This document shows positions 1 through 6,881 of a stretch of 36,970 bases of DNA, one piece after another; within the stretch, counting starts at the first letter, position 1; each line of letters starts with the position of its first letter. This DNA is from Tychonema litorale BBK16. Lineage in GTDB: Bacteria; Cyanobacteriota; Cyanobacteriia; Cyanobacteriales; Microcoleaceae. The position numbers and the translations under genes are program-made. The notes under the pieces are model-generated. The model was given only the letters and a program-made list of their open reading frames with translations. It was not told where the DNA came from and searched no databases. The DNA lies in the NCBI RefSeq assembly GCF_021648855.1, contig NZ_JAKJHX010000046.1, positions 1-36,970 on the forward strand, given 5' to 3'.

Positions 1-56
1 AGGAAGAAGGAAGAAGGAAGAAGGAAGAAGGAAGAAGGAAGAAGGAAGAAGGAAGG
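1..56. repeat. Heptanucleotide tandem repeat (AGGAAGA)n
   Basis: The window opens inside a perfect tandem array of the 7-mer AGGAAGA, about seven full copies followed by a degenerate copy. This is the short tandemly repeated repetitive (STRR) type of sequence known in filamentous cyanobacteria. The array runs off the left edge, so its full length is unknown. Confidence 0.9.
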
Positions 57-92
57 ATAATAAAAAATTCTGCATTTTTCCTTTTTCCTCGA

Positions 93-210
93 ATTCCCCA
101 TTCCCCAATGACCATTCCCCATTCCCCATTCCCCATTCCCCATTCCCCATTCCCCATTCCCCAATGACCATTCCCCATTCCCCCATTCCCCATTCCCCAT
201 TCCCCAATGA
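93..210. repeat. Heptanucleotide tandem repeat (CCCCATT)n upstream of natD
   Basis: Repeated CCCCATT units are interrupted three times by the variant CCCCAATGACCATT. The array ends about 17 bases before the probable natD start. An ATG inside the array at 164 is in frame with natD, but the peptide it would add is just translated repeat (MTIPHSPIPHSPF), so it is not taken as the start. Confidence 0.9.
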
Positions 211-226
211 CCAATTACGAATAATC

Positions 227-1303
227 ATGAAAAACTGGAAAAGTATTCTCTTATATATAGGTGTAGCGTATATAGTTTTGTTGTTAGGCCCGATCGCAGG
301 ATTTGACTTACCGAAAATTATTGGTGAAATAGTCCGCAGCCCAGAAGTGCTGATTCAACAATTGTTAGTGGGTTTGGTCAACGGGGCGCTGATTGCAATT
401 ATTGCTTTGGGTTACACGATGGTTTACGGCATTATTGAGTTGATCAATTTTGCTCATGGCGATTTGTATATGTTGGGTGCTTTTGCTTCCCTGACTGTAT
501 TTGGAGCTTTTGGGATTCAAGATGGCGCACCTTTAAGTGTTGCGATACCAGTGATGTTAGTCGCTTTAGTTGTATGTTCGGTGTTTTGTGCGGGACTGAA
601 TATTGTTGTCGAAAAGTATGCTTATCGTCCTTTGCGAAATGCTCCTCGTTTGGCTCCGTTAATTTCGGCGATCGGGGTTTCTTTTATCTTCCAAAATATG
701 GGATTATTTTGGGGAGGATTGAAAGCTTTTATTCCGGTGATGGGTTCTAATTCGGCGGCTCCGAAAAGCTTCCCCGATTTGTTGCCGCGAGTTGATATTC
801 TCAAAGCTATGGGAATTCAAACCAGTATTGTTTTTACTACGAAAGATTTAATCGTATTGGTGGTGGCTCTAGTATTAATGATTTTGCTTCATGTGTTTGT
901 GCAGTACACCCGTCTGGGAAAGGCGATGCGCGCCACTGCTCAAAGCCGCGATGCTGCTAAAATTATGGGAATTAATGTCGATCAGATTATTGCTCTAACT
1001 TTTTTGATTGGTGGGGCTTTGGCTGGTTCGGCGGGAATTTTGGTAGGTTTGTATAACAATACGATCGTGTTTACGATGGGGTTTACGGCGGGTTTGAGGG
1101 CTTTTACAGCGGCGGTTTTGGGGGGGATTGGTAATATTGTCGGGGCGATGTTAGGAGGGGTTTTGATTGGGGTGTTGTCGTCTTTGAGCGATCAATATTT
1201 GTCGAGTCGCTGGACTAATGCTTGGGTGTTTGGGGTTTTGGTGGTGATTTTGGCTTTTCGGCCCGGCGGTTTGTTGGGTGAGAATGTTCAGGAAAAGGTT
1301 TGA
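227..1303 (+). CDS. natD: Branched-chain/neutral amino-acid ABC transporter permease (LivH/NatD type)
   Basis: This is an inner-membrane permease of 358 residues, one half of the transmembrane channel of a HAAT-family (LivH) amino-acid importer. The protein is almost entirely hydrophobic helices. Family hallmarks are visible: VNGALIAIIALGYTMVYGI near the N-terminus, INFAHGDLYMLGAFA, and the EAA-like loop region RATAQSRDAAKIMGINVDQ that contacts the ATPases. The C-terminus has GGIGNIVGAMLGGVLIGVLS and FRPGGLLG. The start at 227 (MKNWKSILLYIG) is chosen because everything upstream in frame is heptamer repeat. It is followed on the same strand by natC, with a 331-bp spacer full of repeats and a relic gene. 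The symbol follows the cyanobacterial Nat (N-I) system; urea or other HAAT substrates cannot be excluded from sequence alone. Confidence 0.9.
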   Translation: MKNWKSILLYIGVAYIVLLLGPIAGFDLPKIIGEIVRSPEVLIQQLLVGLVNGALIAIIALGYTMVYGIIELINFAHGDLYMLGAFASLTVFGAFGIQDGAPLSVAIPVMLVALVVCSVFCAGLNIVVEKYAYRPLRNAPRLAPLISAIGVSFIFQNMGLFWGGLKAFIPVMGSNSAAPKSFPDLLPRVDILKAMGIQTSIVFTTKDLIVLVVALVLMILLHVFVQYTRLGKAMRATAQSRDAAKIMGINVDQIIALTFLIGGALAGSAGILVGLYNNTIVFTMGFTAGLRAFTAAVLGGIGNIVGAMLGGVLIGVLSSLSDQYLSSRWTNAWVFGVLVVILAFRPGGLLGENVQEKV

Positions 1304-1322
1304 AGGTGCAGTAGCTAAAATT

Positions 1323-1387
1323 AGGAGACGGCAATGCCGTGTCCCTACAATATTATTTTGGGTAGGGACACGGCACTGCCGTCTCCT
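1323..1387. repeat. 26-bp-arm palindromic repeat, copy 1
   Basis: Inverted arms lie at 1323-1348 and 1362-1387 and match at 25 of 26 positions around a 13-bp centre. The core is GTAGGGACACGGC. The same arm sequence occurs at 22761-22823 and, split by an insertion, at 26050-26318. It sits immediately beyond the premature stop of the Uma2 relic, suggesting it arrived there and truncated that gene. The RNA would form a long hairpin and could attenuate transcription between natD and natC. Confidence 0.9.
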
Positions 1388-1398
1388 CTATATCATTT

Positions 1399-1503
1399 CT
1401 ATTTTTGGACGATCGCACCGTTGACGTATTCGCTAGCGGGTTTGGTTTCCGGCTGTTGCAAAAACTCGTCCAAGGTGATAGTTTTTTGAAGAGCTTGTAC
1501 CAT
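1399..1503 (-). pseudogene. 5' relic of a Uma2-family (DUF820) gene
   Basis: Reading the minus strand from the ATG at 1503 gives 34 codons and a stop: MVQALQKTITLDEFLQQPET continuing KPASEYVNGAIVQK. This is the characteristic N-terminus of the Uma2 family, PD-(D/E)XK-fold putative endonucleases that are very abundant in cyanobacteria and usually about 190 residues long. Homology ends just before the stop at 1399, and the palindromic repeat begins 11 bp further on. All catalytic residues are missing, so the gene is dead. It lies antisense to the natD-natC transcript. The family call is from recognition of the N-terminal motif, not from a search. Confidence 0.75.
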
Positions 1504-1574
1504 ATAGCGATCGCCCGTTTGAAGTGTGTTGCGGTAACAGTTACAGTATATAGCAGTTGACAGTTGACCTGTGG

Positions 1575-1640
1575 TAGGGGCGGTGCCCCCGTGCCCGCCC
1601 TCTTAGTTAACTAATGACTAATAACTAATAACTAATGACT
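1575..1640. repeat. GC-rich repeat plus TAATGAC/TAATAAC heptamers at the natC start
   Basis: TAGGGGCGGTGCCCCCGTGC and the following CCGCCC (1575-1600) form an imperfect palindrome related to 29499-29523. Heptamers of the TAATGAC/TAATAAC type follow from about 1609. The last heptamer contains the ATG of natC, so the first three codons (Met-Thr-Asn) are repeat-derived. Confidence 0.75.
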
Positions 1641-3197
1641 AATAAAATAATCAAAGCAATTAAATCAAGTGGTATTTTAGGAGCGATCGCCTCTTTAACA
1701 GTCATCCTATTCGGTGGTTGGAGTGGAACTGTCATCGGCTGGCTGATGGGCACGGCGGCTGGCTTCATGGCTTGTCAAGAACAGAAGGTTTACAACCCGA
1801 AAATGGGTGCGACAATTGGCAGTTTAGCCGGATTGGGATTGGGCGTTTGGCTGTTAGTTGCTAGCGTCCTCGAAGGAGTTATAGTTAGACCTTTTTCTGG
1901 TCAATCTGCGGTGGATTTTTCGACTACTTTGCTGTACGGAATTTGCAGTTTGGCGATCGCAATTTTTACCGCTACATTAATGGGTTCTTTGCAGGGTTTA
2001 CCGCCCGATCGCCAGCGATTGGCCACTTTGGTAACATTAGCTTTTATTCTCATTCTGTTTCCATTCATCGATCTTCAAGCTAAAACTGGTTGGATTGCTA
2101 CTGTAGTACAGATTCAAATCTTTATTATGTTGGCGCTGGGTTTGAATATTACTGTGGGTTTTGCGGGTTTGTTGGATTTGGGATATGCGGCGTTTTTTGC
2201 GATCGGTGCTTACACCACGGCTTTGCTATCTTCTGGACAGGTAAATATTGCTTGGAATTTTTGGATAGTTTTGCCGATCGCGGCTGGTGTAGCTGGCCTA
2301 TCGGGCGTCATCCTTGGTATTCCGACACTGCGACTCAAGGGCGACTATTTGGCAATTGTTACCCTCGGTTTTGGCGAAATTATCCCCGTGGTATTTAGGA
2401 ATTTAACCGCGATTCGCATCGACGAACCAGTCTCGAAGATTGTGGCTTCGTTGTTGGGGAAACCGGAATTGGTGTTATGTCTCGTTGGGTGCGATCGGCC
2501 TTTTAACCTCACCGGTGGCGAAGCAGGCATTAACCCGATCGGGCGTCCATCTCTTCCCATCATCGGCAGTTTCACCACTGGTAACTATTTTCCCTGGTAT
2601 TACCTGATTTTACTCTTAGTTGTTTTCGCTTACTTCATGATTTCTCGACTCCGAGATTCCCGCTTGGGTAGGGCATGGAATGCCATGCGCGAAGATGAAT
2701 TAGCGGCGAGTGCAATGGGTATTAACCTCGTCAAAACCAAACTTTCCGCTTTTGCGATGGGAGCCACATTTTCAGGGTTTGCAGGGGCATTTTACGCAGC
2801 TTATATCAGCGCCATTTTTCCCAGCGTCTTCGATTTCTCAGTCTCCGTAATCATCCTGTGTATGGTGATTTTGGGCGGTTTGGGGAATATGACCGGGGTG
2901 ATTTTGGGTGCGATAATTATCATGTCAGCCGATCGGCTTTATCTACCCCAACTCGCCCAAGTCCTCAAAGGTTTTCTGAATACTTTTGTACTACCTCGGA
3001 TTGCCATCCCCCAGTTAGCAGACTTTCTCGCCACAAGTTTAGACCCGATTCAACTACGTTTATTTCTATTCGGTTTAACTTTAGTTGTGATGATGATCGT
3101 CCGGCCGGAAGGACTGATTCCAGATAAAATTCATCAAGCTGAATTACATTCTGATAATGAACAATCTAATGAGTCTTTAGCAGACTCAAGCAATTAA
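1635..3197 (+). CDS. natC: Branched-chain/neutral amino-acid ABC transporter permease (LivM/NatC type)
   Basis: This is the second membrane permease of the importer, 520 residues. The LivM core begins around residue 150: LQIFIMLALG-like segment, then NITVGFAGLLDLGYAAFFAIGAYTTALL, GIPTLRLKGDYLAIVTLGFGEI, the cytoplasmic loop RLGRAWNAMREDELAASAMGIN and VILGGLGNMTGVILGA, ending in MMIVRPEGLIPD. It is longer than the roughly 350-residue standard LivM. The N-terminal 140 residues add several glycine-rich membrane segments (for example GTVIGWLMGTAAGFMAC), as seen in cyanobacterial NatC-like proteins. The ATG lies within a TAATGAC heptamer repeat and has no clear Shine-Dalgarno sequence, so a later start is possible. 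The hydrophilic C-terminal tail is rich in Ser, Asn and Glu. Confidence 0.88.
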   Translation: MTNKIIKAIKSSGILGAIASLTVILFGGWSGTVIGWLMGTAAGFMACQEQKVYNPKMGATIGSLAGLGLGVWLLVASVLEGVIVRPFSGQSAVDFSTTLLYGICSLAIAIFTATLMGSLQGLPPDRQRLATLVTLAFILILFPFIDLQAKTGWIATVVQIQIFIMLALGLNITVGFAGLLDLGYAAFFAIGAYTTALLSSGQVNIAWNFWIVLPIAAGVAGLSGVILGIPTLRLKGDYLAIVTLGFGEIIPVVFRNLTAIRIDEPVSKIVASLLGKPELVLCLVGCDRPFNLTGGEAGINPIGRPSLPIIGSFTTGNYFPWYYLILLLVVFAYFMISRLRDSRLGRAWNAMREDELAASAMGINLVKTKLSAFAMGATFSGFAGAFYAAYISAIFPSVFDFSVSVIILCMVILGGLGNMTGVILGAIIIMSADRLYLPQLAQVLKGFLNTFVLPRIAIPQLADFLATSLDPIQLRLFLFGLTLVVMMIVRPEGLIPDKIHQAELHSDNEQSNESLADSSN

Positions 3198-3202
3198 TAT
3201 TC

Positions 3203-3321
3203 ATATCACGTCCGGTTGATTTGTGATAAATCCTGTACAGGCTTTTGATCTACAGTATAGAACATAAATCATCAGGCAAGATCGGACAAAAGTATGATCG
3301 CTATTCAACCGGACATGATAT
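3203..3321. repeat. 119-bp inverted-repeat element between natC and the methyltransferase gene
   Basis: Terminal arms ATATCACGTCCGGTTGA (3203-3219) and TCAACCGGACATGATAT (3305-3321) are inverted and match at 16 of 17 positions. The arm belongs to a dispersed motif (consensus about ATATCATGTCCGGTTGCATCGGAAT) that also occurs at 23503-23530, 26008-26034, 31313-31343 and 34673-34694. Size and structure suit a small MITE-like element. No clear target duplication was seen. Confidence 0.7.
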
Positions 3322-3339
3322 AAATGGAGAAAATGAGCA

Positions 3340-4158
3340 ATGAATAATGTAACTGGAACTGCTTTTGTTGTGGCAGAATTTCGAGCCGAGGAAAATGCAG
3401 AAACTGCCCCTCTTTACACAGATTATGTAGTCAAAATTTGGCTAAATGAAGAAACCAGAAAAATTGCCGATGAAATATCTCAAAACTCTCCTGCTGCGAA
3501 GGAAATGATTAAGTTACGAACTAAATATTTTGATGATGTTTTGTCCAATCAAATTTTAGCAGGCTGCAAACAAGTCGTGATTCTAGGCTCTGGTTTGGAT
3601 ACTCGCGCTGCTAGAATGAATGGAGACGGAGTGGATTATTGGGAAATAGACGATGGTGCGACACTAGAACTAAAAGCAGAAACTCTCAAAGCTCATAAAG
3701 TCAATCCAAATGTTCGCTATATTCCCGGCGATTATGTGAAAGACGATTTAATAGCTTTGCTGAAACAGAGTGAATTAGATTTTGATCGACCTACATACTT
3801 TTTGTGGGAAGGTAACACGACCTTAATTGCCAAAAAAGATGTCATATTTGTCTTAGAACAAATTCGGGATAATTTTAAATCTTTTAAATTGTCCTTTGAT
3901 TATATGTCGGAACAAGTGATTGCACGAACAACTGGCTACCAAGATATCAATGATTACATAGATAAATACGAAAGTATGTATACACCTTGGATTACTGGGT
4001 TGGAAAATATTGAAACTTTGGCGAAAAATCTCAATTTCAAAATCATTGACAACTTTTCAAATGCTGAGTTGCACCAACAATATCGCCCTCAGCGTTCCCT
4101 AGAATTTAATCTCTTAAAGTTCTACTTTGTTTGTACATTAGAAGGTATAGAAGCATAA
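3340..4158 (+). CDS. SAM-dependent methyltransferase, leucine carboxyl methyltransferase (LCM) family
   Basis: This 272-residue class I methyltransferase resembles the bacterial LCM-type proteins (PF04072-like). Motif I is seen as VVILGSGLDTRAARM around residues 79-93, the GxGxDTR form typical of this family and the SAM site. YWEIDDGATLELKAE follows as the acidic motif, then RYIPGDY, and FLWEGNTTLIAKKDV, matching the W-E-G-N/V-T segment of the family. Such enzymes methylate carboxylates or hydroxyls of small molecules; the substrate here is unknown. It lies between the natC and natA transporter genes on the same strand, with only 2 bp to the natA start, so translation is probably coupled. Whether it acts on the transported compound is unproven. 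Confidence 0.85.
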   Translation: MNNVTGTAFVVAEFRAEENAETAPLYTDYVVKIWLNEETRKIADEISQNSPAAKEMIKLRTKYFDDVLSNQILAGCKQVVILGSGLDTRAARMNGDGVDYWEIDDGATLELKAETLKAHKVNPNVRYIPGDYVKDDLIALLKQSELDFDRPTYFLWEGNTTLIAKKDVIFVLEQIRDNFKSFKLSFDYMSEQVIARTTGYQDINDYIDKYESMYTPWITGLENIETLAKNLNFKIIDNFSNAELHQQYRPQRSLEFNLLKFYFVCTLEGIEA

Positions 4159-4160
4159 AA

Positions 4161-4940
4161 ATGTCATTATTAGAAGCACAGCAACTTACAATGCGATTCG
4201 GTGGTTTGACTGCGGTAAATCAAGTCAGCTTGACTTTGGAAAAAGGATCGATCGCCAGTTTGATCGGCCCCAATGGTGCCGGCAAAACCACATTCTTTAA
4301 TATGCTGACAGGCATCTATAAACCAAGTGCCGGTCAATTGATACTTGAAAATAAAAACATTACAGGTTTACCCCCGGATCGCCTAACAACTTTCGGCATT
4401 GCTAGAACATTTCAAAACATCCGATTGTTCAACAACATGACTGTGCTCGATAATGTTTTAGTCGGTAGACATTGTCGCTTAAAAGCAGGCTTGTTGGGTG
4501 CAATCCTCCGCTCTCCAGCCGTGACTTTGGAGGAACGAGAAGCTAAGAAAAAAGCCTTGAATATGCTAGATTTTGTTGGTTTAGGCGCTGCTAAAGCACC
4601 AGAGTTAGCAAAAAACCTTTCCTATGGCGACCAGCGTAGATTGGAAATTGCCAGGGCTTTGGCCTCTGACCCAAAAGTTTTGCTTTTGGATGAACCGACT
4701 GCGGGAATGAACCCAAACGAAACGGCTGATTTAACTCGTTTTATTTACCGGATTCGCGATGAATTAGATTTAAGTATTTTGCTAATTGAACACGATATGA
4801 AAGTGGTGATGGGAATTAGCGATCGCGTGAGTGTCATGGAGTATGGCACTAAAATTGCCGAAGGAACTCCGGCGGTTGTTCGCGCCGATCCTCGCGTGAT
4901 TGAGGCATACTTGGGAAAAGAAGAAGATGCCAATGGGTAA
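4161..4940 (+). CDS. natA: Amino-acid ABC transporter ATPase (LivG/NatA type)
   Basis: This 259-residue ATP-binding subunit belongs to the HAAT importer. Walker A is GPNGAGKTT, followed by FFNMLTGIYKPSAG. The Q-loop region is FGIARTFQNIRLFNNMTVLDN, typical of LivG. The signature is LSYGDQRRLEIARAL, Walker B is VLLLDEPTAGM with the LivG-specific MNPNE, and the switch His is in LLIEHDMKVVMGISDRV. The start MSLLEAQQ at 4161 is preferred over an upstream in-frame ATG at 4131 because the latter would overlap the preceding gene by 28 bp and add non-homologous residues. The gene follows the methyltransferase by 2 bp. A 21-bp hairpin lies 37 bp after the stop. Confidence 0.93.
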   Translation: MSLLEAQQLTMRFGGLTAVNQVSLTLEKGSIASLIGPNGAGKTTFFNMLTGIYKPSAGQLILENKNITGLPPDRLTTFGIARTFQNIRLFNNMTVLDNVLVGRHCRLKAGLLGAILRSPAVTLEEREAKKKALNMLDFVGLGAAKAPELAKNLSYGDQRRLEIARALASDPKVLLLDEPTAGMNPNETADLTRFIYRIRDELDLSILLIEHDMKVVMGISDRVSVMEYGTKIAEGTPAVVRADPRVIEAYLGKEEDANG

Positions 4941-4977
4941 TAGGCATCTCCAATAAACATCGACCATATTTATTGTG

Positions 4978-4998
4978 GAACAGGCATCTTGCCTGTTC
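4978..4998. terminator. Hairpin between convergent natA and PEP-CTERM genes
   Basis: GAACAGGCA TCT TGCCTGTTC forms a 9-bp perfect stem with a 3-base loop. A related AACAGGCAATTTTT follows. It lies between two convergent genes, so a bidirectional terminator role is plausible. The sequence also resembles a dispersed spacer repeat. Confidence 0.5.
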
Positions 4999-5028
4999 AA
5001 AACAGGCAATTTTTGCGATGACTAATAA

Positions 5029-5862
5029 TTATTTCTGAAGTTTTTTCCCTTTGGCTAGGAAACCAAAAAACATGGCAGTGCCTAATATAGTAGTCGGTTC
5101 TGGAACTGGTTCTGCTTCTCGAACTGGTTGCGCTTCTGCCAATACCAGATTATTCTTAACTTCTACTAATCTTATGTTAGTAGCGTTGTTAAAAGTCCGC
5201 GAATACACTCCAGAAGTATATAAGTTCAGGCTTTTTGTATTACCTTGATTCAGAAAACCAAAACTAACTTGTGTGGGATTAAAATTGCCGGCGAGGTTGT
5301 ATGACAAACTCAAATCCGGGCCTTTAAAAGAGTACAAGCCGATCCCAAGTTGAAATGAGTCTAAAAGAATATTAGAAACAGTGTCAATCAATGAAAAAGA
5401 TATACTTCCTTTGGCGCTAGCCCTTTCTGATTCAGGGCTATCAACATAGGTAAAAAGATTTAGAATAGCCTGAACAGTGAAGGAAAAAGTTTCTTTGGCA
5501 TTAACAGAGAAGTCACCGATTACTGCGGCTTGACTTTGCGCTAAACCAGAATATTCGCTACCTTCACCTTTGACTATACTCTCCGAGAGATTTGCTGCAA
5601 ACAATTGTTGGCAGTTAGATACAAAAACTGCATTAGCATTGGCTTCGCTAGTGACTACGCCTTTATTAGCGATCGCCAGAGTGTTCGTGTTTGCAAATGT
5701 ACCAGTGTCAGTTGGTCGGTGACTGAAGTTGTCCATGCTGACTTCGGCGGCAGAACCTGCTATAATCGCAGCATTGCTAGGCGCAATACCTATACTCAAA
5801 CCTGTAACTAAAGGAGTTGACAATAAAAATGCGATCGAGCCAATACTATGATTGATTTTCAC
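5029..5862 (-). CDS. Secreted PEP-CTERM sorting-signal protein
   Basis: This is a 277-residue exported protein. The N-terminus (MKINHSIGSIAFLLSTPLVT, then GLSIGIAPSNAA) is a signal peptide with a likely cleavage after the Ala-rich stretch. The middle is Ser/Thr/Asn-rich beta-type sequence with no domain I recognise. The C-terminus has the three-part sorting signal recognised by exosortase/archaeosortase-type enzymes: VPEPTTILGT at about residue 253, a short hydrophobic AMFFGFLA and a basic tail KGKKLQK. The start is GTG at 5862, supported by AGGAGA about 8 bases upstream. It is convergent with natA and divergent from natE, thus interrupting the transporter cassette. The function is probably extracellular matrix or surface related (inference). 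Confidence 0.85.
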   Translation of the reverse strand: MKINHSIGSIAFLLSTPLVTGLSIGIAPSNAAIIAGSAAEVSMDNFSHRPTDTGTFANTNTLAIANKGVVTSEANANAVFVSNCQQLFAANLSESIVKGEGSEYSGLAQSQAAVIGDFSVNAKETFSFTVQAILNLFTYVDSPESERASAKGSISFSLIDTVSNILLDSFQLGIGLYSFKGPDLSLSYNLAGNFNPTQVSFGFLNQGNTKSLNLYTSGVYSRTFNNATNIRLVEVKNNLVLAEAQPVREAEPVPEPTTILGTAMFFGFLAKGKKLQK

Positions 5863-6038
5863 GTTGAGTCTCCTGAAATTTGGAAAATCTTTAAGTAATG
5901 TTAATTTTTGAATTAGTAGCAGTTGCTTTCCCTTACTTATTAATACTATCTATTTACTTAGAGGTTTATATAAAGATATAGTCAAGATGTCCATGTTTTA
6001 ATTAAAGTTTATGTAAAGTTAGTCCGGCCAGAGTAATT

Positions 6039-6746
6039 ATGCTAGAAATCAAAGAGCTTCACACCTACTACGGAAATATCCACGCCCTCAAAGGAGTCTC
6101 GTTAACAGTTAAGGAGGGAGAAGTTGTGACTTTAATCGGTAGCAACGGGGCGGGGAAAACTACAACTCTCCGCACGATTCAAGGGCTGTTGCGTCCGCGC
6201 CAAGGGACAGTATTATTTGAAGGAAAGCCTTTGGAATCGATGTCTACAGAGGCGATCGTCCGTTTGGGTATTTCTCAAAGTCCCGAAGGGCGACTGATTT
6301 TCCCGCGAATGACAGTACAAGAAAACCTGGAAATGGGTGCTTATCTCCGTAATGATACTCTTGGTATTAAATCAGATATGGAGAAAGCATTAAATTTATT
6401 TCCGCGTTTGCGAGAAAGAATTAGTCAAAAAGGGGGGACTCTCAGTGGTGGGGAACAGCAAATGTTGGCGATCGGCCGCGCTTTGATGTCGCGCCCCCGT
6501 CTGTTATTATTAGACGAACCGAGTATGGGTTTAGCGCCGATGTTGGTTAGTCAAATTTTTGCGATTATTCGTGACATTAATGCCCAAGGTACTACTATTT
6601 TACTCGTAGAACAAAATGCGCGTATGGCTTTAACTGTAGCTCACCGAGGCTATGTCATCCAAACTGGTCAAGTTGTAGTCGCCGGTACAGCTAAAGATTT
6701 GCAGTCAAATGAAACTGTTCGTCAAGCATATTTAGGTGAAAATTAA
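6039..6746 (+). CDS. natE: Amino-acid ABC transporter ATPase (LivF/NatE type)
   Basis: This is the second ATPase of the HAAT importer, 235 residues, the usual LivF length. It begins MLEIKELHTYYGNIHALKGV, where Y-Y-G is the LivF-type A-loop. Walker A is GSNGAGKTT. The LivF-specific ISQSPEGRLIFPRMTVQENLEMGAY follows. The signature is LSGGEQQMLAIGRALM, Walker B is LLLDEPSMGLAP, and the switch-His position is replaced by Gln in LLVEQNARMAL, as is normal for LivF. It is separated from natA by the opposite-strand PEP-CTERM gene and a 176-bp AT-rich spacer, so it probably has its own promoter. The substrate-binding protein (NatB-like) is not in this window. Confidence 0.93.
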   Translation: MLEIKELHTYYGNIHALKGVSLTVKEGEVVTLIGSNGAGKTTTLRTIQGLLRPRQGTVLFEGKPLESMSTEAIVRLGISQSPEGRLIFPRMTVQENLEMGAYLRNDTLGIKSDMEKALNLFPRLRERISQKGGTLSGGEQQMLAIGRALMSRPRLLLLDEPSMGLAPMLVSQIFAIIRDINAQGTTILLVEQNARMALTVAHRGYVIQTGQVVVAGTAKDLQSNETVRQAYLGEN

Positions 6747-6763
6747 ATACCTATACAGGTAAG

Positions 6764-6881
6764 TGGGAATTGGGAATTGGGAATTGGGGATTGGGAATTG
6801 GGAATTGGAAGTGACAACTAACAACCAACCAACAACCAACTAATAACAAATAACCAATAACAACTAACAAATTACCCAATA
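6764..6881. repeat. GGGAATT heptamer array and AACTAAC/AACCAAC repeats
   Basis: GGGAATT units at about 6764-6810 are followed by a run of AACAACCAACC and TAACAAATAACC type variants up to the end of the convergent kinase gene. The spacer between natE and the kinase gene consists almost wholly of these repeats. No terminator hairpin was seen. Confidence 0.8.

Noticed and set aside
1..210. Tandem repeats as a possible CRISPR array
   Set aside because: Units are 7 bp with no spacers; this is STRR sequence. No CRISPR array was seen in the window.
164..226. N-terminal extension of natD from the ATG at 164
   Set aside because: The added 21 residues are translated CCCCATT repeat and do not resemble LivH proteins; ATG 227 fits the family.
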